Assembly: GCA_903929755.1 (NCBI GenBank)
Contig: CAIYVZ010000041.1
Span: forward strand, 1 to 64,000
From: an uncultured Acidobacteriia bacterium
GTDB taxonomy: Bacteria > Acidobacteriota > Terriglobia > Bryobacterales > Bryobacteraceae
Direction of reading: 5' to 3'
DNA: 64,000 nucleotides
Shown: piece by piece, positions 9,287 to 17,892 of the stretch
Numbering within the stretch: position 1 is the stretch's first letter
How the letters are laid out: every line of letters starts with the position of its first letter
Made by a program: the position numbers and the translations under genes
The notes under the pieces: generated by a model
The model's database searches: none
What the model was told of the DNA's origin: nothing
Seen by the model: the letters and a program-made list of their open reading frames with translations, nothing else

Positions 9287-10240
9287 ATGCTCCGCAGGCC
9301 CTACGTGCCGGTGGCCCTGATCCTGGCGATCTTCGCGCCGGCGGCGTGGGCCTGCGAGTGTCTCATCGTGTACCCGGTTTGCCGTGAAGTCCATGCGACC
9401 GATGCAGTCTTCATCGGTGTCGCCGAAAGTGTTCAACCGAAGTATCTCGACTATTGGCGCTCTGCCAATGGCGGTCCAAAACTCCCCGTAGTAGAACTAA
9501 CCCGTCTGCGAGCGGAGGGTGCGCTTGAAAAGCTCCGGGCCCTGTACCTGGATCTCGCCGGCGATCTCCCCCCGCAAGAACGAACCCAACTGGAGAAGGC
9601 CCCCACTATTCGCGAGCTGGAGGACTCCTTCAACTCCATCTCGTCCGGCGGCGTCCGCACACGTTTCAAAGTCCTCAAAAACTACAAGTCGCCCAAGGAT
9701 GACGATGAGAACGAGCCGAAGGACGCCGACTTCATCACGGTTTGGAGTGACATTGGTGAGTGCGGAATCCATTTCCAGACCGGCGAGACCTACCTGGTCT
9801 ATGCCGACAACGACGAAGAGACCGGACGCCTGCGAACCAGTATTTGTTTCCGTACCCGTCGTCTCGCCGATGCCGGTGCCGACCTTGCTTTCCTCTATCA
9901 ATACGAGAAGGGCGGGGAAGCCTCTTCCCGGCTCGAAGGTTTCGTGACTAACAAACGTGATCAGGACCGCCCCACCTACGCCAACAAGATAGAGGCACCT
10001 GTCGCCGGCGTCACCGTGGCCATGCAACTGCCCGGTGGCCAGCACCTGTTCACCACTTCAGATGCCGAAGGGCGGTTCTGGTTCGACGGGTTGGAAAAGG
10101 GCGACTACCAGCTCTCCGCCTACGCTGCGGGCTTTCCCCGCACCGTTCATGAACTGTCCGGTCCCCAGCGAGTGCGCGTTCCCGAAAAAGGTTGCGCGCT
10201 GGATGTTATCAACATCCCCGCCGGACTACCATTGCATTAG
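9287..10240 (+). CDS. Secreted TIMP/netrin-like protein with C-terminal carboxypeptidase-regulatory-like domain
   Basis: The 317-residue product has a signal peptide (MLRRPYVPVALILAIFAPAAWA) that would release a mature N-terminus beginning CECLIVYP. Bacterial tissue-inhibitor-of-metalloprotease (NTR-fold) proteins begin in the same way, and the spaced segments FKVLKNYK, GECGIHFQTGETYLVYA and TSICFRT fit that fold. Residues about 215-300 form a CarboxypepD_reg-like beta-sandwich (VAGVTVAMQLPGG, TTSDAEGRFWFDGL, GDYQLSAYAAGF). A role as a protease inhibitor or surface binding protein is inference. The gene lies 10 bp after tpiA and 1 bp before the lipase-like gene, so it should share their transcript. 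Confidence 0.65.
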   Translation: MLRRPYVPVALILAIFAPAAWACECLIVYPVCREVHATDAVFIGVAESVQPKYLDYWRSANGGPKLPVVELTRLRAEGALEKLRALYLDLAGDLPPQERTQLEKAPTIRELEDSFNSISSGGVRTRFKVLKNYKSPKDDDENEPKDADFITVWSDIGECGIHFQTGETYLVYADNDEETGRLRTSICFRTRRLADAGADLAFLYQYEKGGEASSRLEGFVTNKRDQDRPTYANKIEAPVAGVTVAMQLPGGQHLFTTSDAEGRFWFDGLEKGDYQLSAYAAGFPRTVHELSGPQRVRVPEKGCALDVINIPAGLPLH

Positions 10241-10241
10241 C

Positions 10242-12053
10242 ATGCGCATCGCACTGGTCCTCTTTCTTCTCCCTGGTTTTCTGGCAGCACAGCTCATCAC
10301 GAATACCCAGGCGATTCCTAAAGGCGCCAATCCGCCCGTGGTCTTCATCAATGGCTATCAATCTTCCTGCACGGGAACTGATCTGCCTTCTAACTTTGGT
10401 TCCCCCGACAAAGTTCTGCAGGCCGTCGGGATTGTCAGCCTCTATTTCGATAACTGCTCAATCGGCGGAGTAGGTCCGCTGCGGCCTTCGATTGAAGCGG
10501 AAGGTATCGCGTTCGGTCAGTTTCTGGCTGGTCTCAAGTACACCGACGGGACTCCGGTGACGCAGGTGGATGTAGTGGTCCACAGCATGGGCGGCCTGAT
10601 TCTGCGTTGCTACTTGTCTGGCAAAAAAGACACCACGCCCGCGTCATTCACGCCACCCGCCACCGTGCCTGTCAGGAAGGCCATCTTCATTGGCACCCCA
10701 AACTTTGGCACTGCCATCGCAGCAGCCTTCGGGACAGACCGTCAGACTCAGGAGATGGCGCTGGGGAGCCAGTTCCTCTTCGATCTCAACACCTGGAACC
10801 AGGGGACCGATGACCTGCGTGGCATTGATGCCATCGCGATTGCAGGCAATGGCGGTACCGGCAAAGAATCCAACGTCTCCGCATTTGACGATGGTGTCGT
10901 GGCCCTCACCAGTTCGTCGCTCGGCTTTTATCGCCTTGGTGTAACCCGAATCGTCCCCTATTGCCACACCAGCAATTTCCTGCTCACCTTCGGTGGTTAT
11001 TGCGCCGCAGCCACACCCGTCATCAACAACATCGACTCCGGTTTGACGAACCCCGTATCCCAGATCCTGGTCTCCTTTCTGACCGGAACCAAAGCCTGGC
11101 AGAGTACCGGAATTGCCGCCGAGGCACAGACTTCACTCAATGCCACTGGCGGTCTGCTTCTGCAGGTTCGTGACAAGGGCGACGTACTCGTTCCCATCAC
11201 CGGCGCAACCGTCACCAGTGCCACGCCAAACGTGAATGTCCCCGCCAGCGCCAGCAATATTGGTTACGCCGAGGCGCTGAGCGCCGCCCAGTCCGTGCAG
11301 CTGGGTATTACCCCACTGAGCGGCTCCCTTCAAAACGCCACCATATCGCTCTCCCCCACAACCTCGGTGGCTCAAGTCGCGAAGCCCGGCCCGGTGATCC
11401 TGCCCAAGGGCGTCATCCCCGCCGCCGGCCCCGCGCCATTCCCGTACGATGTCGCACCCGGTGCCTACATTTCCATCTATGGAACGAATCTGGCCAGTTC
11501 CACGCAGGTTGCTACCATTCCATATCCCGCGCAAATTGCCGATGTCCAGGTGTTTGTCGGAACCACGGCGGCTCAGATCGTATTCGTTAGTTCCGGCCAG
11601 ATCAACTTCGTTTATCCAAATGTCGCGGCAGGACTGACACAGTTGACCGTTAAGAACGCCAACGGGCAAAATACCGTCAATGTTCGTGTAGCCCCCGCTA
11701 CGCCCAGTATTTTCATCCTGGACGCGAGTGGCTCTGCCGCCGCCCGCAATGCACTGACGAGTGCCGTTGTCACGACCTCATCGCCCTTGCACGCCGGTGA
11801 TTTCTTGTCACTTTACCTGACCGGTCTCGGCACCACGATACCGAAAGACACGCTGGATTACGCGGTTACCGTGCCGGTGATCAGCATCGGCGGACAGACC
11901 GTCCCGATTGCTTACGCGGGCCGTTCGCCGGGTTACGCCGGCCTCGACCAGATCAACTGCCAGATACCTTCCGGTCTCGTGGGCAGTGCCGTTCCCGTGG
12001 TTGTAACTTCGAATGGACGCAGTTCCAACATTGCCTTCATCGCCATCCAGTAG
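10242..12053 (+). CDS. Secreted alpha/beta-hydrolase (lipase-like) with TIGR03437 C-terminal domain
   Basis: From ATG 10242 the product is 603 residues with a signal peptide (MRIALVLFLLPGFLAAQ). Residues about 30-290 look like a lipase/esterase: VVFINGYQSSC is the oxyanion-strand region and VVHSMGGLI is the GxSxG nucleophile elbow (HSMGG). The C-terminal 210 residues carry the TIGR03437 beta-domain, recognised by PGAYISIYGTNLA, DVQVFVGTTAAQIVFVSSGQ, GLDQINCQIP and SNGRSSN. That domain is characteristic of Solibacter-group secreted proteins and its function is unknown. The frame is open further upstream (to 10035), but that part is the preceding gene in another frame. Substrate is unknown. Confidence 0.8.
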   Translation: MRIALVLFLLPGFLAAQLITNTQAIPKGANPPVVFINGYQSSCTGTDLPSNFGSPDKVLQAVGIVSLYFDNCSIGGVGPLRPSIEAEGIAFGQFLAGLKYTDGTPVTQVDVVVHSMGGLILRCYLSGKKDTTPASFTPPATVPVRKAIFIGTPNFGTAIAAAFGTDRQTQEMALGSQFLFDLNTWNQGTDDLRGIDAIAIAGNGGTGKESNVSAFDDGVVALTSSSLGFYRLGVTRIVPYCHTSNFLLTFGGYCAAATPVINNIDSGLTNPVSQILVSFLTGTKAWQSTGIAAEAQTSLNATGGLLLQVRDKGDVLVPITGATVTSATPNVNVPASASNIGYAEALSAAQSVQLGITPLSGSLQNATISLSPTTSVAQVAKPGPVILPKGVIPAAGPAPFPYDVAPGAYISIYGTNLASSTQVATIPYPAQIADVQVFVGTTAAQIVFVSSGQINFVYPNVAAGLTQLTVKNANGQNTVNVRVAPATPSIFILDASGSAAARNALTSAVVTTSSPLHAGDFLSLYLTGLGTTIPKDTLDYAVTVPVISIGGQTVPIAYAGRSPGYAGLDQINCQIPSGLVGSAVPVVVTSNGRSSNIAFIAIQ

Positions 12054-12059
12054 ATACCC

Positions 12060-12818
12060 ATGCAAGTCAAAATCTTTCCCAACAGCGACGCTCTCGCTCA
12101 TGCGGCGGCGCACGAAGCTGCGGCACTGATTCGTGCCGCCGTGCAACGCAACGGACACGCCAGAATCGTGGTTGCCACCGGTAACTCGCAAGTGGCCATG
12201 ATGGCGAAGTTAGTGGTGCTGCCTGACATCCCATGGGCGCAGGTAGAGGCCTTTCATCTGGACGAGTACGTCGGTCTGCCCGCAACCCATCCCGCCAGCT
12301 TTCGATTTTGGATTCGAACCCGTTTTGAGGAAAAGGTCAGGCCTGGGGTTGTTCATTATTTGGAAGGCGATGCGGCAGATCTGGACGCCGAACTGGAACG
12401 TTACGCTCCGCTACTCGCAGCCGGACCGCTGGACCTGGCTTTCATCGGTATAGGTGAGAACGGTCACATTGCCTTCAACGATCCACCTGTGGCCGACTTC
12501 CTCGATCCACTAAGGGTGAAACGCGTGCCACTCGATGAGATGTGCCGGTTGCAGCAAGTGGGCGAGGGACACTTCTCCAATCTCGCCGCCGTGCCCAAAG
12601 AAGCCGTCACCTTCACCTGTTCACAGTTAATGGCAGCCGAGAATCTGGTCTGTTCAGTCCCCGATCTGCGAAAAGCCAACGCGGTAAAGGACTCTCTGGA
12701 GGGGCCGCTTAGCGAGGCCTGCCCCGGATCGCTGCTTCGAGTCCACCCTCGGGCCACGCTCTACCTCGACACTGAATCTGCGTCAAAGCTTTCGCCCGTT
12801 TGGACTAATCGACCTTAG
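12060..12818 (+). CDS. nagB: Glucosamine-6-phosphate deaminase family protein (NagB-like)
   Basis: This 252-residue sugar-phosphate isomerase-fold protein resembles NagB, which converts glucosamine-6-phosphate to fructose-6-phosphate and ammonia. Recognisable motifs are VVATGNSQ (phosphate loop), FHLDEYVGL and GIGENGHIAFNDPP. In canonical NagB the last motif reads G-x-G-x-D-G-H-x-A-F-N-E-P; here Asp is replaced by Asn and Glu by Asp. Many NagB-like proteins annotated as 6-phosphogluconolactonase/GlcN6P isomerase share this variant, so the substrate is not certain. The gene sits 6 bp after the lipase-like gene and its last 14 bp overlap hscA tail to tail. Confidence 0.75.
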   Translation: MQVKIFPNSDALAHAAAHEAAALIRAAVQRNGHARIVVATGNSQVAMMAKLVVLPDIPWAQVEAFHLDEYVGLPATHPASFRFWIRTRFEEKVRPGVVHYLEGDAADLDAELERYAPLLAAGPLDLAFIGIGENGHIAFNDPPVADFLDPLRVKRVPLDEMCRLQQVGEGHFSNLAAVPKEAVTFTCSQLMAAENLVCSVPDLRKANAVKDSLEGPLSEACPGSLLRVHPRATLYLDTESASKLSPVWTNRP

Positions 12819-14649
12819 TACCCCTAAGCGCACCCTGAACCGCCGTATTCATCATGTTCTCGGCCAGCTTATGCGTGGCTTCATTCAGAATATCGATCTG
12901 GGCTCGGATCGGGTGGTGGTCATTGATGCAGTAAATAACCTTGAGCCGATTCATAGCAGCGGTGACGTTCGCGCGCTCTTCATCGTTCAGGGTCAGCCAG
13001 GCAGGTTGCCGCATGGCCTTTTCCGTGGCTGCCATAATCCCGTCTGCTTCAATCCGGATGCCGGACAACTGCGCGGCCTGATAGTCAGCTTCCGCATTGT
13101 CGATGGAGGCTTCAATCATCGCCTCAACCTGCTCGTCGGTCAGACCATACGACGGCTTCACTTCCACCGTCTGCTCTTTGCCCGTACGGGCGTCGCGAGC
13201 GGTTACCGAAAGAATCCCATTGGCATCAATCAGGAACCGAACTTCGATTCTCGCGAAACCGGCGGGCATCGGGTCAATGCCCTTCAGGTCAAACCGTGCC
13301 AGACTGCGGCAGTCTTTCGCCAGTTCCCGCTCACCTTGTACAACATGAATCAGAACGTTCGTCTGCCGGTCTACGCCGGTCGTGAAAGTCTCGCTAGCAC
13401 TGGCTGGAATCGTGGAGTTGCGGTGGATGATCTTCGACACCACGCCGCCGTACATCTCAATACCCAGGGACAGCGGAGTCACGTCCAGCAGCAGTTGATT
13501 CTCAACGGTGCCGGCAAGAATTCCCGCCTGAACAGCCGCGCCAAGAGCCACTACTTCATCGGGATTTAACTCGGTATGCGGACGCGCCCGGAACAAAACT
13601 TCCACCGCGCTGCGAACCAGCGGAATCCGCGTAGACCCACCCACCAAAACCACTTCATCAATTTGCTCCGGGGTTACACCGGCGTCCTTCATACAATCCC
13701 GGCAGGGGCCCATCGTGCGGTCCACAATATCCTGGATCAGACCCTCAAACAGTTCGCGCGTAATCGTCCGCTGGTAAGCTTTGCCGTTCCACGCGAAATT
13801 CAGATTCACGCTCGGGACAAACGAGAGTGCTTCCTTGGCCTTGATCACAACCTGCCGCAACGTCTGAATCGCCTCGCCCGAATGGGCTACGCTCTCACCC
13901 CACTCCGCCTGAATATCTTCCAGCGCGATGTGCATCATCCGGTTATCAATGTCATCGCCGCCAAGGTGAGTATCGCCGTTGGTCGCCAGAACTTCGAAGA
14001 TACCGTCCTGCAGCTTCAGAATGGAGATATCGAAGGTGCCGCCGCCGAGGTCATACACCGCGACAATGCCTTCCTTGCGCTTATCCAGACCATACGCCAA
14101 CGCCGCCGCAGTAGGTTCATTCACCAGGCGCAGGACTTCCAAACCAGCCAATCGGCCCGCATCCCGAGTCGCCTGACGCTGCGCATCGTTGAAGTACGCG
14201 GGAACTGTAATGACAGCCTTGGTGACGGGGCCATCCAATGCCGTCTCGGCATTCTTCTTCAGTTGCCGCAGAATGAATGCTGAGATCTCAGGCGGCGTAA
14301 AAGTTCTGTCACCCAGCGCCACTCGGATCACCGATTCGCTGCCCTCCGCAATCCGGAAAGGGAAAAGCTTTAGTTCATCGCGGACATCTTCCACGCCGCG
14401 CCCCATCAGTCGCTTCACCGAATAGATACTGCGTTCCGGATGGTCAATCAGTTCCTGCCGTGCCGCATTGCCGACAATCAACTCTCCCGCTTCGCTCAGC
14501 GACACAATGCTGGGGACCAGGCGATCGCCGTCCTCGCCGGGGATAACCTCGGGCTTAGTCAAATTCATCCACGCAATCAGGCTGTTGGTGGTGCCGAGGT
14601 CAATGCCTACGACGCGGTCCGGTTGGTTATCAAACTCGATCTGGAACAT
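12805..14649 (-). CDS. hscA: Fe-S protein assembly chaperone HscA (Hsp70 type)
   Basis: The 614-residue Hsp70-family ATPase is expected to act with HscB to release Fe-S clusters from IscU. The nucleotide-binding signatures are intact: VVGIDLGTTNSL, VYDLGGGTFDIS and VVLVGGSTRIP. The length and the ATPase/substrate-binding layout (VTPLSLGIEMYGG at the linker region) match HscA rather than the longer DnaK. It is the last gene of the isc operon. Its start overlaps the 3' end of hscB by 20 bp, and its 3' end overlaps nagB by 14 bp in convergent orientation. Confidence 0.93.
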   Translation of the reverse strand: MFQIEFDNQPDRVVGIDLGTTNSLIAWMNLTKPEVIPGEDGDRLVPSIVSLSEAGELIVGNAARQELIDHPERSIYSVKRLMGRGVEDVRDELKLFPFRIAEGSESVIRVALGDRTFTPPEISAFILRQLKKNAETALDGPVTKAVITVPAYFNDAQRQATRDAGRLAGLEVLRLVNEPTAAALAYGLDKRKEGIVAVYDLGGGTFDISILKLQDGIFEVLATNGDTHLGGDDIDNRMMHIALEDIQAEWGESVAHSGEAIQTLRQVVIKAKEALSFVPSVNLNFAWNGKAYQRTITRELFEGLIQDIVDRTMGPCRDCMKDAGVTPEQIDEVVLVGGSTRIPLVRSAVEVLFRARPHTELNPDEVVALGAAVQAGILAGTVENQLLLDVTPLSLGIEMYGGVVSKIIHRNSTIPASASETFTTGVDRQTNVLIHVVQGERELAKDCRSLARFDLKGIDPMPAGFARIEVRFLIDANGILSVTARDARTGKEQTVEVKPSYGLTDEQVEAMIEASIDNAEADYQAAQLSGIRIEADGIMAATEKAMRQPAWLTLNDEERANVTAAMNRLKVIYCINDHHPIRAQIDILNEATHKLAENMMNTAVQGALRGTKVD

Positions 14650-15235
14650 TCGTTTTATCGATGAGGTTGGTGATGTATTTACGGCGGTTCAAATGACCTC
14701 GAAGGTCGGATAATGCTGGTTTGTCGTGCGTGGAATCCCAAGCAGCAGAAACCTGGGCAATAGCGAGATCTGTTTCCGCGCGCATCGCTGCAAAGCGGGC
14801 GCAAAAACCGGGAAGCTGCGCCAGCGCATCGGCATCGCCCATGCGCGCTTCTTCCAGCGCCATATTCAGTTCGAAGACTTCTTCCAGCAACTCTGGCGGG
14901 ACGTCTTTCGTTGACTGCTCACCAATATCAAAACCCTCAAGCTTCAATACGTAAAGCGCCCTCGCAATCGGATCACGGAGCGTTCGGTAAGCGTCGTTCA
15001 AAACAGAAGTCGCCTCCAGAGCGTGTTCATTCTCTGCAGGCGACTTGCGGGAAAACAGATCGGGATGGAGCTTGCGGCTTAACGCATAGAAACGCTGCTG
15101 CAAATCCTTCTCGTCGAGCGCCAACTGCGGCTCAAGTTCAAAGAAGGCAAAGTACTCGCGAACCGGAGGCTGCAGAGCTTTGCAGGCGGCGCAGAAGCGA
15201 GCGGGCTCGGTGGCACCGCAATTCCAACAGGGCAT
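14630..15235 (-). CDS. hscB: Co-chaperone HscB with N-terminal zinc-ribbon-like motif
   Basis: The 201-residue J-domain protein carries the HPD motif (RKLHPDLF, residues 57-59) followed by a C-terminal helical HscB domain that would bind IscU. The N-terminus has two CxxC pairs (Cys3-Cys6 and Cys15-Cys18) within MPCWNCGATEPARFCAAC, resembling the zinc/tetracysteine domain of eukaryotic HSCB; E. coli HscB lacks it. The assigned ATG at 15235 keeps this motif at the extreme N-terminus. Two 3-codon ORFs lie directly upstream in a 17-bp tandem repeat (15233-15272). The gene overlaps hscA by 20 bp. Confidence 0.92.
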   Translation of the reverse strand: MPCWNCGATEPARFCAACKALQPPVREYFAFFELEPQLALDEKDLQQRFYALSRKLHPDLFSRKSPAENEHALEATSVLNDAYRTLRDPIARALYVLKLEGFDIGEQSTKDVPPELLEEVFELNMALEEARMGDADALAQLPGFCARFAAMRAETDLAIAQVSAAWDSTHDKPALSDLRGHLNRRKYITNLIDKTNVPDRV

Positions 15236-15272
15236 CTATTTCAATTGACCATCTGTTTCAATTGAGCATCTG
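15233..15272 (-). repeat. 17-bp tandem repeat spanning the hscB start
   Basis: On the plus strand CATCTATTTCAATTGAC (15233-15249) is followed by CATCTGTTTCAATTGAG (15250-15266) and a partial third unit CATCTG (15267-15272). Read on the minus strand, each unit carries an ATG. The two upstream ones open the mini-ORFs ATG-CTC-AAT-TGA and ATG-GTC-AAT-TGA, and the third ATG is the hscB start codon. Confidence 0.85.
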
Positions 15273-15283
15273 GGAGTCAACGG

Positions 15284-15628
15284 CTAGGCCGCGAACGAAG
15301 TCCCGCAGCCGCAGCTCTTCTTCGCATTCGGATTCTCAAAAACGAACCCGGACTGCATCAGCGACTCTTTGTAATCCAGTGTCAGGCCGTGAAGATAAAG
15401 CAGGCTCTTCGGATCAACGAAGATCTGCACACCGTCGAAATCATAAACGTTGTCCTTAGGACGCGGCTGCGAATCGAACTTGAACTGATAGCTCAGGCCC
15501 GTGCACCCACCCCCCAAAACACCAAGGCGCAAACCGCCGCCCTGTACGCCCATCTTTTCAAACGTCTGGCGGATCTTCTGAACAGCCTTCGGAGTAACTT
15601 CCACCCCGGCTGCAACGGCTGTCGACAT
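15284..15628 (-). CDS. iscA: A-type Fe-S carrier IscA
   Basis: The 114-residue HesB/IscA-family protein receives or delivers iron or Fe-S clusters. The three conserved cysteines are visible: one in GGGCTGLSYQF and two in the C-terminal CGCGTSFAA. ATG 15628 lies only 1 bp from the iscU stop codon, so the two genes are tightly coupled. In this operon iscA precedes hscB, the same order as in Proteobacteria. Confidence 0.95.
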   Translation of the reverse strand: MSTAVAAGVEVTPKAVQKIRQTFEKMGVQGGGLRLGVLGGGCTGLSYQFKFDSQPRPKDNVYDFDGVQIFVDPKSLLYLHGLTLDYKESLMQSGFVFENPNAKKSCGCGTSFAA

Positions 15629-15629
15629 G

Positions 15630-16049
15630 TTAAGCGACCGAGACGGCGACAGGCACCGCTACTTCGGAACCCTGCTTCTTACGGTAGTCGGAGATCGCAG
15701 CTTTGATCGCGTCTTCGGCCAGCACCGAGCAGTGAATCTTCACGGGGGGCAGGCTAAGCTCGTTGACGATGTCGGTGTTCTTAATCTGCAGGGCTTCGTC
15801 AACGCTCTTGCCCTTCAGCCATTCCGTGGCGAGCGAAGAACTGGCGATTGCTGAGCCGCAGCCGAAGGTCTTAAACTTCGCGTCTTCAATGATGCCCGTC
15901 GCGTCGTTCACCTGGATCTGGAGCTTCATGACGTCGCCGCATTCGGGCGCGCCCACCATGCCGGTCCCAACAGTCGACGAATTGCGATCGAGGGAGCCAA
16001 CGTTGCGGGGGTTGTTGTAATGATCGAGAACCTTATCGGAATATGCCAT
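15630..16049 (-). CDS. iscU: Fe-S cluster scaffold IscU
   Basis: The 139-residue scaffold assembles [2Fe-2S] clusters using sulfur from IscS. The three cluster cysteines are in GAPECGDVMKL, TFGCGSAIASSS and HCSVLAEDAI. The region before the second contains the conserved Asp/Gly around the scaffold site. A good ribosome site (GGAGA) lies 9-10 bases before ATG 16049. A 55-bp gap separates it from iscS, the largest inside the operon. Confidence 0.97.
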   Translation of the reverse strand: MAYSDKVLDHYNNPRNVGSLDRNSSTVGTGMVGAPECGDVMKLQIQVNDATGIIEDAKFKTFGCGSAIASSSLATEWLKGKSVDEALQIKNTDIVNELSLPPVKIHCSVLAEDAIKAAISDYRKKQGSEVAVPVAVSVA

Positions 16050-16104
16050 GTGAATATCTCCTTAATTTCGACTTGATGAATTTAGTAATTCCGGATCGAC
16101 GAAC

Positions 16105-17319
16105 TTAGTCGTGTGCCCACTGCACAGTGCTCAGGTCGATACCTTCCTTGAACATCTCGTAGAGAGGGGAAAGTTCGCGGAGCTTAGTAACCACGTCGAT
16201 CAGCTTATCGGCCACGTAATCAACTTCTTCCTGCGTGTTGAAGCGGCCGATGCCGAAGCGAATGGACGAGTGCGCAATTTCGTCGCCAAGGCCAAGGGCC
16301 TTCAGAACATAGCTGGGTTCCAGTGTGGCGGACGTACAGGCCGAACCGCTCGAAACAGCAACGTCGCTAATACCCATCAGGAGCGATTCGCCTTCCACAT
16401 AAGCAAAGCTGATGTTCAGGTTACCCGGCAGGCGGTGTTCCATGGAACCATTGACGTAAAGTTCGTCGAGGCCCGCTTCCAGACGCGCCCTCAGGCGGTC
16501 GCGAAGAGTCCTCGAATGCTCGATTTCAGCCGCCATCTCGCGCTGTGCAATGGCACATGCTTCGCCCAGGCCAACAATGGCCGGAACGTTCATCGTGCCC
16601 GAACGCATGCCGCGCTCGTGCCCGCCACCGTCCATCTGGGCGGTCAACTGAACGCGCGGGTTGCGGCGGCGAACATAAAGCGCGCCAACACCCTTCGGGC
16701 CATACAGTTTGTGCGCCGTGATAGAAGCAATGTCGATGTTATCGGCATTCACGTCCACCGGAATCTTGCCAATCGCCTGCACCGCGTCCGTGTGGAAGAG
16801 GACACCGCGCTCGCGACAGATTTTGCCGATCTCCGCCACCGGCTGAATCACGCCGATCTCGTTGTTCGCATACATGATGCTGACCAGGATCGTCTTGTCC
16901 GTGATCGCATCCCTCAACATGTCCAGGTCAACCAGACCATCGCCCTTCACCGGAAGAATGGTGATGCGATAGCCGTGCTTTTCCAGCTTCTTGCAGGTAT
17001 CGAGGACCGCCTTATGTTCCGTGGCGGCCGTAATGATGTGGTTGCCTTTTTCGGCATACATCTCAGCCACGCCCTTGATGGCAAGGTTGTCTGATTCGGT
17101 GGCGCCACTCGTGAAGATGATTTCCTTCGGGCTGGCGCCGATCAGGCTGGCGATCTGTTTACGTGCGTTTTCTACGCCCTGTTCGGCCTCCCAGCCAAAC
17201 TCGTGGTTTCGGCTGGCAGCATTGCCAAACTTTTCGGTGAAGTACGGAAGCATCGCTTCCACAACGCGGGGATCAACGCGGGTTGTTGCGTGGTTATCAA
17301 GATAGATGGGCGATTTCAT
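16105..17319 (-). CDS. iscS: Cysteine desulfurase IscS
   Basis: The 404-residue class V aminotransferase-fold enzyme removes sulfur from cysteine and passes it to IscU and other acceptors. The PLP lysine is Lys204 in [10 protein letters not shown], and the mobile catalytic cysteine is Cys328 in [13 protein letters not shown], the same position as in E. coli IscS and in the group I (long-loop) motif. Also typical are YLDNHATT at the N-terminus and [10 protein letters not shown]. It follows iscR by 6 bp. Confidence 0.98.
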   Translation of the reverse strand: MKSPIYLDNHATTRVDPRVVEAMLPYFTEKFGNAASRNHEFGWEAEQGVENARKQIASLIGASPKEIIFTSGATESDNLAIKGVAEMYAEKGNHIITAATEHKAVLDTCKKLEKHGYRITILPVKGDGLVDLDMLRDAITDKTILVSIMYANNEIGVIQPVAEIGKICRERGVLFHTDAVQAIGKIPVDVNADNIDIASITAHKLYGPKGVGALYVRRRNPRVQLTAQMDGGGHERGMRSGTMNVPAIVGLGEACAIAQREMAAEIEHSRTLRDRLRARLEAGLDELYVNGSMEHRLPGNLNISFAYVEGESLLMGISDVAVSSGSACTSATLEPSYVLKALGLGDEIAHSSIRFGIGRFNTQEEVDYVADKLIDVVTKLRELSPLYEMFKEGIDLSTVQWAHD

Positions 17320-17325
17320 GTCGTT

Positions 17326-17811
17326 TTAGAGACCAGCTTGCAGGGTACTAATCACTTGATGCAGCGGAGTTGGAAGAGGCGTCAGCTTTGATGCCCGCAG
17401 TTGCGCGGGCGAGGGCTCAGCCAGATCATTAATAGTAAAGCGATTCAGAACGTCGAGGATGGCCTCATGAACCCGGCGAAGCGGCTCACGGACCGTGCAG
17501 TTGTCGGACTGATCGCACGCGCCATGGTCGGTAAAGCAATGGGTCAGAATTACCGGGCCATCAATCGCGCGTACAACTTCCAGGGCAGATATTTTGGACG
17601 CATCCCGGGCCAGGCGATAGCCGCCGTTTGTCCCGGCAATCGAAATCAGAATCCTGGTCTGCGTCAGGCGTTGCAAGACCTTAGCCAGCAGCGGAACAGG
17701 CAGATGATAAGTGTCGGCAATTTCTTTGGTGGATGCCGTAGCCGTAGGGATCGACGCCAGGTGGCGCAGTGCGATCAGGCCGTAGTCGGCTTTTTTGGTG
17801 AGCTTGAGCAT
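17326..17811 (-). CDS. iscR: Rrf2-family Fe-S cluster regulator IscR
   Basis: The 161-residue Rrf2 winged-helix protein would sense Fe-S status with a [2Fe-2S] cluster and control this operon. The helix-turn-helix is STKEIADTYHLPVPLLAKVL (residues 27-46). Three cysteines in the sensor loop, Cys92, Cys99 and Cys105 (HCFTDHGACDQSDNC), fit cluster ligation, although the spacing is not identical to E. coli IscR. Being first in isc and preceded by an operator-like dyad (17835-17861) suggests autoregulation. Confidence 0.92.
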   Translation of the reverse strand: MLKLTKKADYGLIALRHLASIPTATASTKEIADTYHLPVPLLAKVLQRLTQTRILISIAGTNGGYRLARDASKISALEVVRAIDGPVILTHCFTDHGACDQSDNCTVREPLRRVHEAILDVLNRFTINDLAEPSPAQLRASKLTPLPTPLHQVISTLQAGL

Positions 17812-17834
17812 CGAGGCTGAACAACCCGGAAAGA

Positions 17835-17861
17835 GATACCGGACACTTTTAGTCCTGTATC
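17835..17861 (-). promoter_or_regulatory. Candidate IscR operator
   Basis: GATACCGGAC-ACTTTTA-GTCCTGTATC is a 27-bp inverted repeat with 9 of 10 arm positions matching. It lies immediately downstream of the candidate -10 box and 24 bp before the iscR start, a position where bound repressor would block transcription. Assignment to IscR rests on location and symmetry only. Confidence 0.5.
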
Positions 17862-17862
17862 C

Positions 17863-17892
17863 ATCCTAGCGCCTATGTAGCATTGTCGTCAA
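17863..17892 (-). promoter_or_regulatory. Candidate isc operon promoter
   Basis: Read on the minus strand, TTGACG (17892-17887) and TAGGAT (17868-17863) are separated by 18 bp and resemble sigma-70 -35 and -10 boxes. The surrounding sequence also has ATTGTC and GACAAT arms (about 17883-17913). The rest of the 295-bp gap between iscR and pyrE (to 18106) shows no gene. Confidence 0.45.

Noticed and set aside
10035-12053. 672-residue version of the lipase-like gene
   Set aside because: The 69 extra residues lie in the preceding gene; the signal peptide starts at 10242.
16111-17094. Long plus-strand frame over iscS
   Set aside because: Antisense shadow of a full-length, motif-complete iscS.
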